Notes: a model not told the origin generated them from the sequence alone. Counted from the stretch's first letter, positions 8,343 through 16,677 are shown. The stretch: DNA of 64,000 bases from JANPBY01 sp963805505 (GCA_963805505.1 CAWDUP010000007.1:496001-560000); one strand, 5' to 3'. Numbers and translations are program-made.

Positions 8343-9410
8343 TCACCACCGCAGCAGGACCATCTCTGAGCAGAATCCCGGCCCCATCGCCAGCATCATG
8401 GCCGGCTCGCCCGTACCGGACGAATTCCTCGCCATGACGTCGGCGAGCACATGCAGGACAGACGCCGACGACAAGTTGCCGACGGCGGACAGCGATCTGC
8501 GTGTCGCGTCCAGTGCATCGGCAGGCAGACCCAGCGTCTCCGTGACTGCCTCGATCACCTTGGGGCCGCCAGGGTGCGCGATCCAGTGCCGAATGTCGGC
8601 GACATCAAGTTCGTGATCAGCCAGGAAGTCCTTCACATCGGAGCCGAGATTTCCCCGTACGACGTCGGCCACCGACGCGGCGAGCACGATGCGCAGGCCC
8701 GAAGAGCCGATGTCCCATCCCATGACACGTTCGGTGTCGTCGTAGAAACGCGACCTCGTGGAACTGACCTGAGGACCGACCAGCCCGAGCTGAGCGGCCC
8801 GTCGATCCCCGACCATCACCACCGCACCCACACCGTCCCCGAAAAGACCGGAGGCGACCTGGTTGGCGATCGATGCGTCATCGCGCTGCACGGTGAGAGA
8901 GCAGAGCTCGGCCGCCAGCAGCACCGCCACCCCGTCGGGATCACCCGCGAGGTAGTCGTGCACGCGCGCAACACCCGCGGCACCTGCAACGCAACCGAGG
9001 CCGAACATCGGAACCCTCTTGACATCCGGTCTCAGACCCAAGGGCTGCACGAGGCGGGCATCGAGCGAGGGCGCCGCAACACCTGTGACGGTTGTCGTGA
9101 CGATGAGGTCTACATCGGAAGCGCTGAGCCCTGCGCCTAGCAGCGCTCGGCCCACCGCTGCTTCGGCGAGCTCCAACGCGATCCGGATCCATGCGTCGTT
9201 CGCGGCAGTGAACCCCTCCAGCGTGGGGTAGGTATCCAACGGAAGGGCTAGATGCCTGGTCGCGACACCGGTATTGCTATGCAATCGCCGGACGACAGCG
9301 AGGGCCGACGGATCCTCACCGACCACGTGGCGGCCGAAAACCTCCGTGATGGCGGCCTGCTCGTAGGCGTGGTCGCCCAAAGCCGTACCAACCGAAGCGA
9401 TGACTGTCAC
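8343..9410 (-). CDS. Type III polyketide synthase (chalcone/alkylresorcinol synthase-like)
   Basis: A 355-residue thiolase-fold enzyme with the complete type III PKS triad: Cys140 in FGLGCVAGAAG, His279 in WIAHPGGPKV and Asn312 in AVGNLSSASV. Such enzymes condense long-chain acyl-CoA starters with malonyl-CoA to alkylresorcinols or alkylpyrones. The GTG at 9410 is chosen because the family start (VTVIASVGTALGDH) begins there; the upstream 45 residues of the open frame are not family-like. It sits 22 bases below the acyltransferase and 10 above the ICMT gene, in one operon. Confidence 0.9.
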   Translation of the reverse strand: MTVIASVGTALGDHAYEQAAITEVFGRHVVGEDPSALAVVRRLHSNTGVATRHLALPLDTYPTLEGFTAANDAWIRIALELAEAAVGRALLGAGLSASDVDLIVTTTVTGVAAPSLDARLVQPLGLRPDVKRVPMFGLGCVAGAAGVARVHDYLAGDPDGVAVLLAAELCSLTVQRDDASIANQVASGLFGDGVGAVVMVGDRRAAQLGLVGPQVSSTRSRFYDDTERVMGWDIGSSGLRIVLAASVADVVRGNLGSDVKDFLADHELDVADIRHWIAHPGGPKVIEAVTETLGLPADALDATRRSLSAVGNLSSASVLHVLADVMARNSSGTGEPAMMLAMGPGFCSEMVLLRW

Positions 9411-9432
9411 CGAGCCATCGTCGCACGACTCG

Positions 9433-10095
9433 CTACAACTTCCGTTCGTTGTACTCGCCAGCGGGTTCCTGACCGGAGAGCGCAAGGATCGCGGCCATGA
9501 TCTCGTCGGTGACTTCCCGTCTGGCCCGCCCCGGTGGCACACCATCGAGCCGGCCGGTGAAGTCCATCGCCGGGCCGAACCGCGCCGTCACCCTGACCAG
9601 ACGTGGCCAGGTCGCTCCGACTGGCTGGAGCTTCTCGGTGCCGATCAGGCCGACAGGAACGACGGGTGCTCCCGAAGTAAGCGCAAGGTGCGCCACGCCC
9701 GTACGACCGCGGTAGAGGCGACCGTCTCGCGACCGCGCTCCTTCGGGATAGACGGCAAAGGCCTGACCCGCAGCGAGCAGGTCGAGGGCGATGTTGAGCG
9801 AGTCGAGACCCGACTTGATGTCGTCTCGATCCACAGGAACCATGCCGATGCCTTCGAACCAGCCCCTGACCAGTGCCCCCCTCACCCCTGTACCGGTGAA
9901 GTAGTCCCGCTTCGCCAAGATCGCTACGCGCCGGCGCACGACGAACGGGATGACGATGCTGTCCGCGAACGACAGGTGGTTGCTGGCCAAGATGACGGGA
10001 CCGGTGCTTGGGATGTTCTCCAGCCCCTCGACCCGTGGCCGCCAGATGAACTTCGCCGCAGGCGGAACCGTGGCGTGAACCACTTCGTACAACAT
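9433..10095 (-). CDS. 1-acyl-sn-glycerol-3-phosphate acyltransferase (PlsC family)
   Basis: A 220-residue membrane-associated acyltransferase with the HX4D catalytic motif NHLSFADS (His40, Asp45), the GIGMVPVDRDD segment and the substrate motif YPEGARSRDG near 115-124. The family transfers acyl groups to lysophosphatidate in phospholipid synthesis. It starts the cluster with the type III PKS and its tailoring genes, all on the same strand with small gaps. It may instead acylate the phenolic lipid or glycerolipids in that pathway; this is an inference. Confidence 0.87.
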   Translation of the reverse strand: MLYEVVHATVPPAAKFIWRPRVEGLENIPSTGPVILASNHLSFADSIVIPFVVRRRVAILAKRDYFTGTGVRGALVRGWFEGIGMVPVDRDDIKSGLDSLNIALDLLAAGQAFAVYPEGARSRDGRLYRGRTGVAHLALTSGAPVVPVGLIGTEKLQPVGATWPRLVRVTARFGPAMDFTGRLDGVPPGRARREVTDEIMAAILALSGQEPAGEYNERKL

Positions 10096-10197
10096 CAGTG
10101 TGCCCTTCCGTTCCGCGAGCTTCCCCGTCTGTGGTCGGGCACGACGATAGGTGACACGTAGCGTCGACCATCGCGCAATGCTGGCACTGCCGGCCTT

Positions 10198-13080
10198 CTA
10201 GTCAGCGAAGGCCTCCACCGGAGGACATTCACACATCAGGTTTCGATCGCCATACGCACCGTCGACGCGACGAACGGGGGGCCAGAACTTGTTGTGGCGC
10301 AGGGACGGGACCGGGTAGACAGCCTCATCGCGCGTGTAGGGACGCGTCCACTCCCCGACGAGCTGTTCGGCGGTGTGCGGGGCTTGTGCCAGTGGGGAGA
10401 GGTCGTGGGTCCACTCCCCGGCCGCTACTCGATCGATCTCCGATCTGATGGAGATCATCGCCTCGCAGAACCTGTCCAGCTCGACGAGCCCTTCGGACTC
10501 GGTAGGTTCGATCATCAACGTGCCAGCGACCGGGAACGACAGCGTGGGTGCGTGAAATCCGTAGTCGATCAGCCGTTTGGCCACATCCTCCGCGGTGACG
10601 CCCGTGGCCTTGGTGATGCCACGAAGGTCGACGATGCACTCGTGGGCGACCAAGCCACCTCGCCCGGTGTAGAGCACCGGGTAGTGCGGCGCCAGCCGAT
10701 GCGCCAGGTAGTTGGCGCTCAGGATCGCCACCTCTGTCGCACGGGTCAGCCCCTCGGCACCCATCAGTCGGATGTAGGCCCAGGAGATGGGCAAGATGCC
10801 CGCACTCCCCCAGGGCGCTCCCGAGACTGGGCCGATGCCCGTCTCCGGCCCGGCCTCGGGCACCAGCGGATGATTGGGCAGGTACGGCGCAAGGTGCTGG
10901 CGGACTCCAACCGGACCTACTCCAGGGCCACCGCCCCCATGTGGGATGCAGAAGGTCTTGTGCAGGTTGAGGTGGCTGACGTCGGCGCCGAATCGCCCCG
11001 GTTGGGCCAGCCCGACCAAGGCGTTCAAGTTCGCCCCGTCGACGTACACCTGGCCGCCGGCGTCGTGCACAAGACCGCAGATCTCCGAAACGGATTCCTC
11101 GAAGACCCCGTGCGTGGACGGATAGGTAATCATCAAGGCGGCCAACGACTCGGCGTGGACCGCGATCTTCGCTTTGAGGTCGTCGACATCCACGTTCCCA
11201 AGGGCGTCACAGGCGACAACGACCACCCGGAGCCCAGCCATCACGGCCGAAGCTGCGTTGGTGCCGTGCGCGCTGCTGGGGATCAGGCACACGGTGCGCT
11301 CCTCGTGCCCGTTCGACCGGTGGAAGGCACGGATCGCCAGCAACCCCGTCAGCTCGCCCTGACTGCCGGCGTTTGGCTGCAACGACACTGCGGCATAGCC
11401 AGTGATCTCCACGAGAAACCTCTCGAGCTGACCGATCAGCTCCCGAGTTCCTGCGGAGTCCTCCAGAGGCGCAAACGGGTGCAGACCGGCGAACTCGGGC
11501 CAGGTGATCGACTCCATCTCGGTTGCCGCGTTGAGCTTCATGGTGCAAGACCCCAGGGGGATCATCGTGCGGTCCAGTGCCAGATCGGCGTCAGCCAGCC
11601 GGCGCAGGTAACGCATCATCTCGGTCTCGCTGTGGTCCGCACGGAACACAGCGTGCGTGAGGTACGGCGAGTTTCGCCAGATCCCCAGCTCGTCGAGCGG
11701 GTCAGTCGTGGCAGCGTCAACAGCGTCCAAGTCTTCTACGACGTCGAAGGCTCTCCAGACCGCCTGCACGTCCGCCCTCGTGGTCGTCTCGTCACAGGCG
11801 ATGCCAATGGTGTCGGCATCGACGAGTCGAAGCGCGACGCCTAGCTCGGCCGCTGCCCGGACATAGGTCTCAGCCAGACCCGGCACACGCACCTGCACCG
11901 TGTCGAAGACGTACGGACTGACAGTCTCGAACCCACCATCCCGTAACCCTTCGGCCAGAACTAGCGCGAATCGGTGCGTCCGCTCGGCGATACGACGTAA
12001 CCCGTCCGGACCGTGCCAAACCGCATACATCCCAGCCATGACGGCCAACAAGACTTGCGCCGTGCAGATGTTGGACGTCGCCTTCTCCCGGCGGATGTGC
12101 TGTTCGCGAGTCTGCAAAGCAAGCCGGTAGGCGGGACGCCCTGCGGCGTCGACGCTCACGCCGACCAGCCGGCCAGGCAGCGAACGCTCAAGACCGGCCC
12201 GCACTGCGAGGTAACCCGCGTGCGGGCCACCGAAGCCCAGGGGTACGCCGAACCGCTGCGCGCTCCCGACGACGACGTCGGCGCCGATCTCACCGGGCGG
12301 AACAAGGAGGGTGAGGGCAAGGAGGTCCGCGGCGACCGCGAGGCCGATGCCTCGCTCCTTGGCTGCGGCTGCCAACGGTCCCAAATCACGCACAACTCCG
12401 GACGAGCCGGGGTACTGCGCAAGAACGCCGAAGAAGTCGCCCGCCGGCAGGCCGTTGGACAGGTCGGCCTCAACCAGCTCGATGCCGAGGGGTTCAGCGC
12501 GCGTTGCCATGACGGCCCGCGTCTGTGGGTGTGCATCCAGATCGACGACGAATCGGGTGCTCGGCGAGGCCGCCACGCGACGGAGCAACGTCATCGCCTC
12601 TGCAGCGGCCGTCGGCTCATCGAGCATGCTCGCGTTCGCCGTAGCCAGCCCGGTCAGATCAGCGATCACCGTCTGGAAGTTCAGCAAGGCCTCGAGCCTG
12701 CCCTGGCTGATCTCGGCCTGGTAGGGGGTGTATGCCGTGTACCAAGCGGGGTTCTCCAGCACGTTGCGGAGGATGACCGACGGAGTATGGGTGTCGTGGT
12801 ATCCCAAGCCGATCATCGGACGCCGAACCGTGTTGTGCGACGCCAATTCACGAAGCTCCGCGATGACCTCGGCCTCGGTCAGTGCCTGCGGCAGGTCGAG
12901 CGGGGCAACCTGGCGGATGCCGGCCGGGACTGCCTCATCGAGCAGCGAAGCCAGGTGCGTACGCCCCAACGCAGCGAGCATCTTCGCCTGCGCGTGCTCG
13001 TCGGGGCCGATGTGGCGGTCGGAGAAGGGGTCGCTCGCCTCGAGTTCGGCAAGGGTCCGTCGTGGGGAGGTGAGGGGCAC
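10198..13080 (-). CDS. gcvP: Glycine dehydrogenase (decarboxylating), P protein of the glycine cleavage system
   Basis: A full-length (about 960 residues) PLP enzyme that decarboxylates glycine and passes the aminomethyl group to lipoylated GcvH. The N-terminal family signature DPFSDRHIGPDEHAQ and the PLP-lysine segment SHLNLHKTFCIPHGGGGPG are present, and both GDC-P halves are intact. Open reading runs to a GTG at 13152. I prefer the GTG at 13080, because GGAGG lies 5 bases upstream (13086-13090) and the 13137-13152 region is occupied by the second aptamer of a glycine riboswitch. gcvH is 3 kb upstream on the same strand; gcvT is not in the window. Expression is presumably switched on by glycine. 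Confidence 0.96.
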   Translation of the reverse strand: MPLTSPRRTLAELEASDPFSDRHIGPDEHAQAKMLAALGRTHLASLLDEAVPAGIRQVAPLDLPQALTEAEVIAELRELASHNTVRRPMIGLGYHDTHTPSVILRNVLENPAWYTAYTPYQAEISQGRLEALLNFQTVIADLTGLATANASMLDEPTAAAEAMTLLRRVAASPSTRFVVDLDAHPQTRAVMATRAEPLGIELVEADLSNGLPAGDFFGVLAQYPGSSGVVRDLGPLAAAAKERGIGLAVAADLLALTLLVPPGEIGADVVVGSAQRFGVPLGFGGPHAGYLAVRAGLERSLPGRLVGVSVDAAGRPAYRLALQTREQHIRREKATSNICTAQVLLAVMAGMYAVWHGPDGLRRIAERTHRFALVLAEGLRDGGFETVSPYVFDTVQVRVPGLAETYVRAAAELGVALRLVDADTIGIACDETTTRADVQAVWRAFDVVEDLDAVDAATTDPLDELGIWRNSPYLTHAVFRADHSETEMMRYLRRLADADLALDRTMIPLGSCTMKLNAATEMESITWPEFAGLHPFAPLEDSAGTRELIGQLERFLVEITGYAAVSLQPNAGSQGELTGLLAIRAFHRSNGHEERTVCLIPSSAHGTNAASAVMAGLRVVVVACDALGNVDVDDLKAKIAVHAESLAALMITYPSTHGVFEESVSEICGLVHDAGGQVYVDGANLNALVGLAQPGRFGADVSHLNLHKTFCIPHGGGGPGVGPVGVRQHLAPYLPNHPLVPEAGPETGIGPVSGAPWGSAGILPISWAYIRLMGAEGLTRATEVAILSANYLAHRLAPHYPVLYTGRGGLVAHECIVDLRGITKATGVTAEDVAKRLIDYGFHAPTLSFPVAGTLMIEPTESEGLVELDRFCEAMISIRSEIDRVAAGEWTHDLSPLAQAPHTAEQLVGEWTRPYTRDEAVYPVPSLRHNKFWPPVRRVDGAYGDRNLMCECPPVEAFAD

Positions 13081-13136
13081 GAGAGCCTCCGGAACAGGCG
13101 CGTTCTCGGGCGCGGTTGCGGTCCGAGCGGCCTCCC

Positions 13137-13344
13137 CCTCTGTCATCGGCACCTGAGAGTTTCAGCTCTCGAAGGGCCAGAGCCCATCGGGCGCTTTTCA
13201 CCGTCGGTGGGACGTTCGCCAGCAGTGGCCCGCGAACGTCCGCTTTCCAGAGGCGCTTCGTCCACACGGTCCTGTCGCCTGAGAGGTTTCGGGGAGGATT
13301 GCTCCTTCGGCGCCTGCCGCTGGCTGCGGTAGGACTCTCCCGTG
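13137..13344 (-). promoter_or_regulatory. Tandem glycine riboswitch upstream of gcvP
   Basis: On the minus strand two glycine aptamer cores are visible. The first begins with CACGG (13344-13340), has the GCGCCGAAGGAGCAA and CTCTCAGG (13285-13278) motifs and closes with GGACCGTG, so P1 pairs CACGG with CCGTG. The second opens with CCTCTGGAAAG, carries a long GGACGTTCGC/GCGAACGTCC hairpin, then GAGAGCTGAAACTCTCAGG (core at 13159-13152) and ends in ATGACAGAGG, so P1 pairs CCTCTG with CAGAGG. Such tandem aptamers activate glycine-cleavage genes when glycine is abundant. No intrinsic terminator is visible downstream, so translational control of the SD at 13086-13090 is likelier. Confidence 0.93.
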
Positions 13345-13400
13345 CGGGGTCGTCAGCGAGTCGGAGTCTAGCCCGTCATCGGCCGAACTCTGGGGACCGA

Positions 13401-13457
13401 ACCTCTGCGCCCCTTACCTCTGCGCCCCCTACCTCCGTGCCCCTTACCTCCGTGAGC
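13401..13457. repeat. 15-bp tandem repeat (about 3.8 copies) between merR and the gcvP riboswitch
   Basis: Units start at 13401, 13416, 13431 and 13446 and follow the pattern ACCTCYGYGCCCCYT, the last one incomplete. They lie between the merR stop (13485) and the first riboswitch aptamer (13344), where the gcvP promoter should be. They are not in a gene. Function unknown. Confidence 0.8.
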
Positions 13458-13484
13458 CCAGCCCTACGTCTGCAGGCCCCGCCC

Positions 13485-14093
13485 TCACCCAGTCGCGCGG
13501 CTACGCCGCCTGCGTGCGAGCTCATCGTTTGGGTGCACCGGCAACACGTCGGCCTCCGGACGCTCACCCGGCAGCTCAGAGAGAGTCCCCTCGACCTCGC
13601 GCCACACCCGACCGACCGCGATCCCAAAGACTCCCTGTCCGCCCTGGACGAGGTCGACGACCTCGTCGGCCGAGGTGCATTCGTAGACGCTCGCGCCGTC
13701 GCTCATCAAGGTGATCTGCGCCAGGTCACCTACACCGCGATCTCGCAGATGTTCGACGGCAATGCGGATCTGCTGGAGAGAGACGCCAGTGTCGAGAAGC
13801 CGCTTCACGATCTTGAGGACCAGGATGTCGCGGAAGGAGTACAGCCGCTGGGTCCCGGAGCCATGCGCGGGGCGAACAGTCGGTTCGACGAGGCCGGTGC
13901 GCGCCCAGTAGTCCAACTGGCGGTAGGTGATTCCCGCGGCCGCACACGCGGTCGGACCGCGGTAGCCGACGTCGTCGGGCAACGTGCTCACCGCAGCGTC
14001 GAACAGCAGGCCCTGCTCGCCCGCACGCCGCCTGGCCGCCTGCTGCGCCTCGGGCTCAGCACCAGCAGGGATGGTGGGAGTTTTTCGCGTCAC
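13485..14093 (-). CDS. MerR-family transcriptional regulator (second MerR of the gcvH-garA-ftsR-gcvP locus)
   Basis: A 202-residue regulator with an N-terminal winged-helix MerR domain (CAAAGITYRQLDYWARTGLVEPTV, about 48-75, then RLYSFRDILVLKIVKRLLDTGVSLQQI). A C-terminal region of unknown ligand specificity follows; no metal-binding Cys cluster is visible. Its position between the bifunctional-nuclease gene and gcvP matches the second MerR gene in the mycobacterial gcvH-gcvB locus. The GTG at 14093 is chosen for the GGAGG 5 bases upstream; the frame open to 14159 has no better site. Target genes are unknown. Confidence 0.85.
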   Translation of the reverse strand: MTRKTPTIPAGAEPEAQQAARRRAGEQGLLFDAAVSTLPDDVGYRGPTACAAAGITYRQLDYWARTGLVEPTVRPAHGSGTQRLYSFRDILVLKIVKRLLDTGVSLQQIRIAVEHLRDRGVGDLAQITLMSDGASVYECTSADEVVDLVQGGQGVFGIAVGRVWREVEGTLSELPGERPEADVLPVHPNDELARRRRSRATG

Positions 14094-14274
14094 GCCGGCC
14101 TCCGGGGCTGACAGGGATGAACTGAACCTGAACCAACGACTCTGAGCTGTGAACGACACTGCTGAAACTTCGACCGTGCAACCTTCGGCAGTGCAACACC
14201 CGAACGTTAGGGAGGCGACGGCTCGCGGTCAACGTTGCGGCCTGCGACACGCCGAGCGGAAGTCTCAAGGATGA

Positions 14275-14307
14275 CTCGAGACTCTAAACTCTCAATCTGA
14301 ACTTGAG
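14275..14307. promoter_or_regulatory. Cluster of imperfect inverted repeats upstream of merR
   Basis: CTCAA-N7-TTGAG (14291-14307), overlapping the end of the bifunctional-nuclease gene, and a CTCGAG palindrome (14275-14280) with flanking GACTC/GAGTC elements sit in the 198-base gap before merR. MerR proteins bind such dyads, so auto- or cross-regulation by the two MerR proteins is possible. Weak evidence. Confidence 0.3.
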
Positions 14308-14792
14308 GGTGGGTCGGACTCGCTGCCGAGATCCTCAAAGTCCTCGGGAGTGATCTGGTCCAAGAACTCCCGAAATCGCTCCACCTCGTCCTCTTGCTCA
14401 TCAGGGATCTCGATGCCCACTTCATCCAGAACCTGCTCGTCACCGAAGATCGGCGTGCCCGTGCGCAAGGCGAGCGCGATGGCATCCGAGGGCCGTGCAC
14501 TGACTTCGGTGCCCGAGCTGAATGCAAGGACGGCGTAGAAGACGCCGTCCTTGACATCGGTGATGCGGACCTCGGTGAGCTGCTCGCCGAACGCCTCGAG
14601 CAGATCACGCATCAGATCATGGGTCAGGGGGCGGACCGGGACGACTCCTTGTTGGGCGAAGGCGATGGCCGTCGCCTCAACGGCCCCGATCCAGATCGGC
14701 AGGTAACGCTCGCCCCCGACCTCTCGCAACAACACGATGGGCTGACTGGACGGCATTTCCACGCGGACGCCTACGACGTCTAGCTGGTTCAC
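14292..14792 (-). CDS. Bifunctional nuclease (DUF151) family protein
   Basis: A 166-residue protein of the BFN/DUF151 family: PIVLLREVGGERYLPIWIGAVEATAIAFAQQG (about 18-49), the LTHDLMRDLLEAFG segment, and RPSDAIALALRTGTPIF. An acidic C-terminal tail rich in Asp, Glu and Ser follows. Plant and bacterial relatives have DNase/RNase activity; the role in actinobacteria is undefined. It starts with GTG, 9 bases after the ftsR stop, in the conserved garA-ftsR-BFN order (mycobacterial Rv1827-Rv1829). Confidence 0.9.
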   Translation of the reverse strand: MNQLDVVGVRVEMPSSQPIVLLREVGGERYLPIWIGAVEATAIAFAQQGVVPVRPLTHDLMRDLLEAFGEQLTEVRITDVKDGVFYAVLAFSSGTEVSARPSDAIALALRTGTPIFGDEQVLDEVGIEIPDEQEDEVERFREFLDQITPEDFEDLGSESDPPSSSD

Positions 14793-14801
14793 ACCTCGAC
14801 C

Positions 14802-15524
14802 CTACGCCTGGGGACCGAGTCCCGACTTCACGAGCGCGGCATGCAGCCGTACCGACAGCGCCGCCAACTCCCGAACCATCTCCTCAGCCCGAGCCTTCGC
14901 TTCGGCCCCGCGTTGATTTCGTTGAGGAGCGACTACCTGCTCAACGAGACCGACCTCGCGGTCCGCAGCCGCCTTGAAGGCCCGGAGGTGACGGGCTTCC
15001 AAACCGAAGGCTGCGAGCTCAGCCACGGTCTTGGCCACGAGTAGCGCGTCACCGTCGTAGTGGTTGCCGTGCGCAACGACCAGCCCATATCCCTCGATCT
15101 GGTTGAGCTGTTCGGCGGACAAGCCGGCTGCCTCGAGAAGTTCGGACTTCGACAGCCGCAACTCGCCTGCGTGACGGGCAAAGGCTTCCGGCCCAGGCAT
15201 GCCGTCGCTGTCCACAACCGACATGGGCACCCGAGGAGGTGAGCCGGCCTGGACCGGCGGCTCAAGTCCACGGTCTATCGCCTCGAGGTGGTCCTTGATC
15301 ACCTTGAGGGGGAGGTAGTGATCGCGTTGCGATGCCAGCACGTATCGCAACCGCTGCACGTCATCGTGGTCGAACTTCCGATAGCCCGAGGCAGTGCGCT
15401 GGGGCTCGACGAGACCCTCCGCCTCCAAGAATCTGATCTTGCTGATCGTCACGTCGGGAAAGTCCGGCCGCAGCAGTCCGAGAACTTCCCCGATGTTCAT
15501 GTAGGCGCGGGCCGGGACACTCAC
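14802..15524 (-). CDS. ftsR: MerR-family regulator FtsR
   Basis: A 240-residue regulator with an N-terminal winged helix (YMNIGEVLGLLRPDFPDVTISKIRFLEAEGLVEPQR, about 8-43) and a long C-terminal region with a second helical domain (LRLSKSELLEAAGLSAEQL). It matches Rv1828/FtsR, described in corynebacteria and mycobacteria as a regulator of ftsZ. The GTG start at 15524 forms a GTGA overlap with the end of the FHA gene, giving tight coupling to garA. The synteny garA-ftsR-BFN supports the name. Confidence 0.87.
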   Translation of the reverse strand: MSVPARAYMNIGEVLGLLRPDFPDVTISKIRFLEAEGLVEPQRTASGYRKFDHDDVQRLRYVLASQRDHYLPLKVIKDHLEAIDRGLEPPVQAGSPPRVPMSVVDSDGMPGPEAFARHAGELRLSKSELLEAAGLSAEQLNQIEGYGLVVAHGNHYDGDALLVAKTVAELAAFGLEARHLRAFKAAADREVGLVEQVVAPQRNQRGAEAKARAEEMVRELAALSVRLHAALVKSGLGPQA

Positions 15525-16006
15525 CCGGCACCTCCCGAGCGTGGCGCGGCAGGGAAGTAGAGCAAGCGGTACTTCCCGATTTGGACCTCGTCTCCCCCGG
15601 ACAACAACGTGTCATCGATGCGCCGACGGTTGACGTAGGTGCCATTCAGGCTGCCCACGTCAACAACGCGGAAGCCTTCGGCGTCGCGGACAAACATCGC
15701 GTGGCGTCTGGACACGGTGACGTCATCGAGGAACACGATGGCATCGGGGTGGCGACCAGCCGTCGTCACGTCGGCCTCAAGCAGATAGCGGCTGCCGGCG
15801 TTGGGGCCACGCTGGACCACGAGCAGAGCCGTGCCTGGCGCAAGAGCGTCGACGCCGGCGTCGTCGCCGGGTGGCGGGTGCTCTGCTCCCTCCTCACTCG
15901 GTGCACCGCTGAGTCCGCCCAAGGAAAGCGTCGAGGTCGTCTCCGACGGGGGCGACTCAGTCTGATCGGCGCCCTCCTCGTGGGGGTCCGTCGCCTCACT
16001 TGTCAT
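15521..16006 (-). CDS. garA: FHA-domain protein GarA/OdhI (regulator of 2-oxoglutarate metabolism)
   Basis: A 161-residue protein with an ETTST phosphorylation motif at residues 22-26 and a C-terminal FHA domain (GRHP 84-87, SRRH 99-102, NGTYVN 121-126). GarA/OdhI, when unphosphorylated, inhibits 2-oxoglutarate dehydrogenase and controls glutamate enzymes; phosphorylation of the ETTS threonines by PknB/PknG-type kinases releases this. The linker between motif and FHA is long and acidic. The ATG at 16006 has GAGG 5 bases upstream and is preferred over the open frame to 16177. It lies between gcvH and ftsR, as in mycobacteria. Confidence 0.92.
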   Translation of the reverse strand: MTSEATDPHEEGADQTESPPSETTSTLSLGGLSGAPSEEGAEHPPPGDDAGVDALAPGTALLVVQRGPNAGSRYLLEADVTTAGRHPDAIVFLDDVTVSRRHAMFVRDAEGFRVVDVGSLNGTYVNRRRIDDTLLSGGDEVQIGKYRLLYFPAAPRSGGAG

Positions 16007-16238
16007 GGGGTCCTCATGGTCTCGCGGATGGTGCGCCAATAGGAATCTCGTGCCAGCACGGAACTTGCGCCAGGGCGGAGCTTGCAGCAAAGGGTGTTCG
16101 CCGAGGTTGTACCCCGATGCGCGAACCCTCGACCAAGGCTCGAGACACACCTCAGCACGGTCCAGCCCTGCGGTCAACCGTAGCCGCGGATCGACCCCCC
16201 GAGGCGTGGAGAGCTCACCCTCAGGTCAAGGGTTGTGG
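16007..16238. other. Intergenic region gcvH-garA
   Basis: A 232-base gap between the gcvH stop and the garA start. No gene is supported. A TTGACC hexamer on the minus strand, roughly 16180, is a possible -35 for a garA-ftsR transcript, but no convincing -10 was found. Confidence 0.4.
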
Positions 16239-16628
16239 TCAGCCTTCGGTCAGCGCCTGGTAGTCGGAGGCGGAGAGCAGTGAGTTCACCGACTCTGGGT
16301 CTGCCGTCTCGATCTCAAGCAGCCACCCGGATCCGTACGGTTCCGCGTTGACGTCGTCGGGAGCCGTATCCAGCGCGTCGTTGCGCGCCACGACTACTCC
16401 GTCCAAGGGAGCGAAGAGTTCACTGACGCTCTTCGTGGACTCGATCTCCCCGCAGGTCTCACCGGCAGTCACTGCAGTCCCCAAAGCCGGGAGGTCAACG
16501 TAGACCACATCGCCGAGCTGCTCTTGGGCGAAGTCGGTGATCCCGATGCGGACGACGCCGGGACGTTCAGTCGAACGAATCCACTCGTGCTCGGCGGTGT
16601 AGCGCACATCGGACGGGATGGCGGCCAT
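16239..16628 (-). CDS. gcvH: Glycine cleavage system H protein
   Basis: A 129-residue lipoyl carrier. The lipoylated lysine is Lys66 in EIESTKSVSEL; the start YTAEHEWIR and GSGWLLEIE are family signatures. It shuttles the aminomethyl intermediate between GcvP, GcvT and Lpd. The ATG at 16628 is preceded by a purine-rich GGAAGGA ribosome binding site. It lies upstream of garA, which links one-carbon/glycine metabolism to nitrogen-carbon control genes. Confidence 0.96.
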   Translation of the reverse strand: MAAIPSDVRYTAEHEWIRSTERPGVVRIGITDFAQEQLGDVVYVDLPALGTAVTAGETCGEIESTKSVSELFAPLDGVVVARNDALDTAPDDVNAEPYGSGWLLEIETADPESVNSLLSASDYQALTEG

Positions 16629-16677
16629 CCGGATCCTTCCTGAGGGAATTGAAGCGTTTGGCGATGCGGTCGGCGCC

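Noticed and set aside
10294..11844. 516-codon open frame on the plus strand
   Set aside because: It is antisense to gcvP, a complete conserved gene; the frame is open only because of high GC codon use.
12013..13332. 439-codon plus-strand frame across gcvP start and riboswitch
   Set aside because: Antisense to gcvP and through the riboswitch; no family features.
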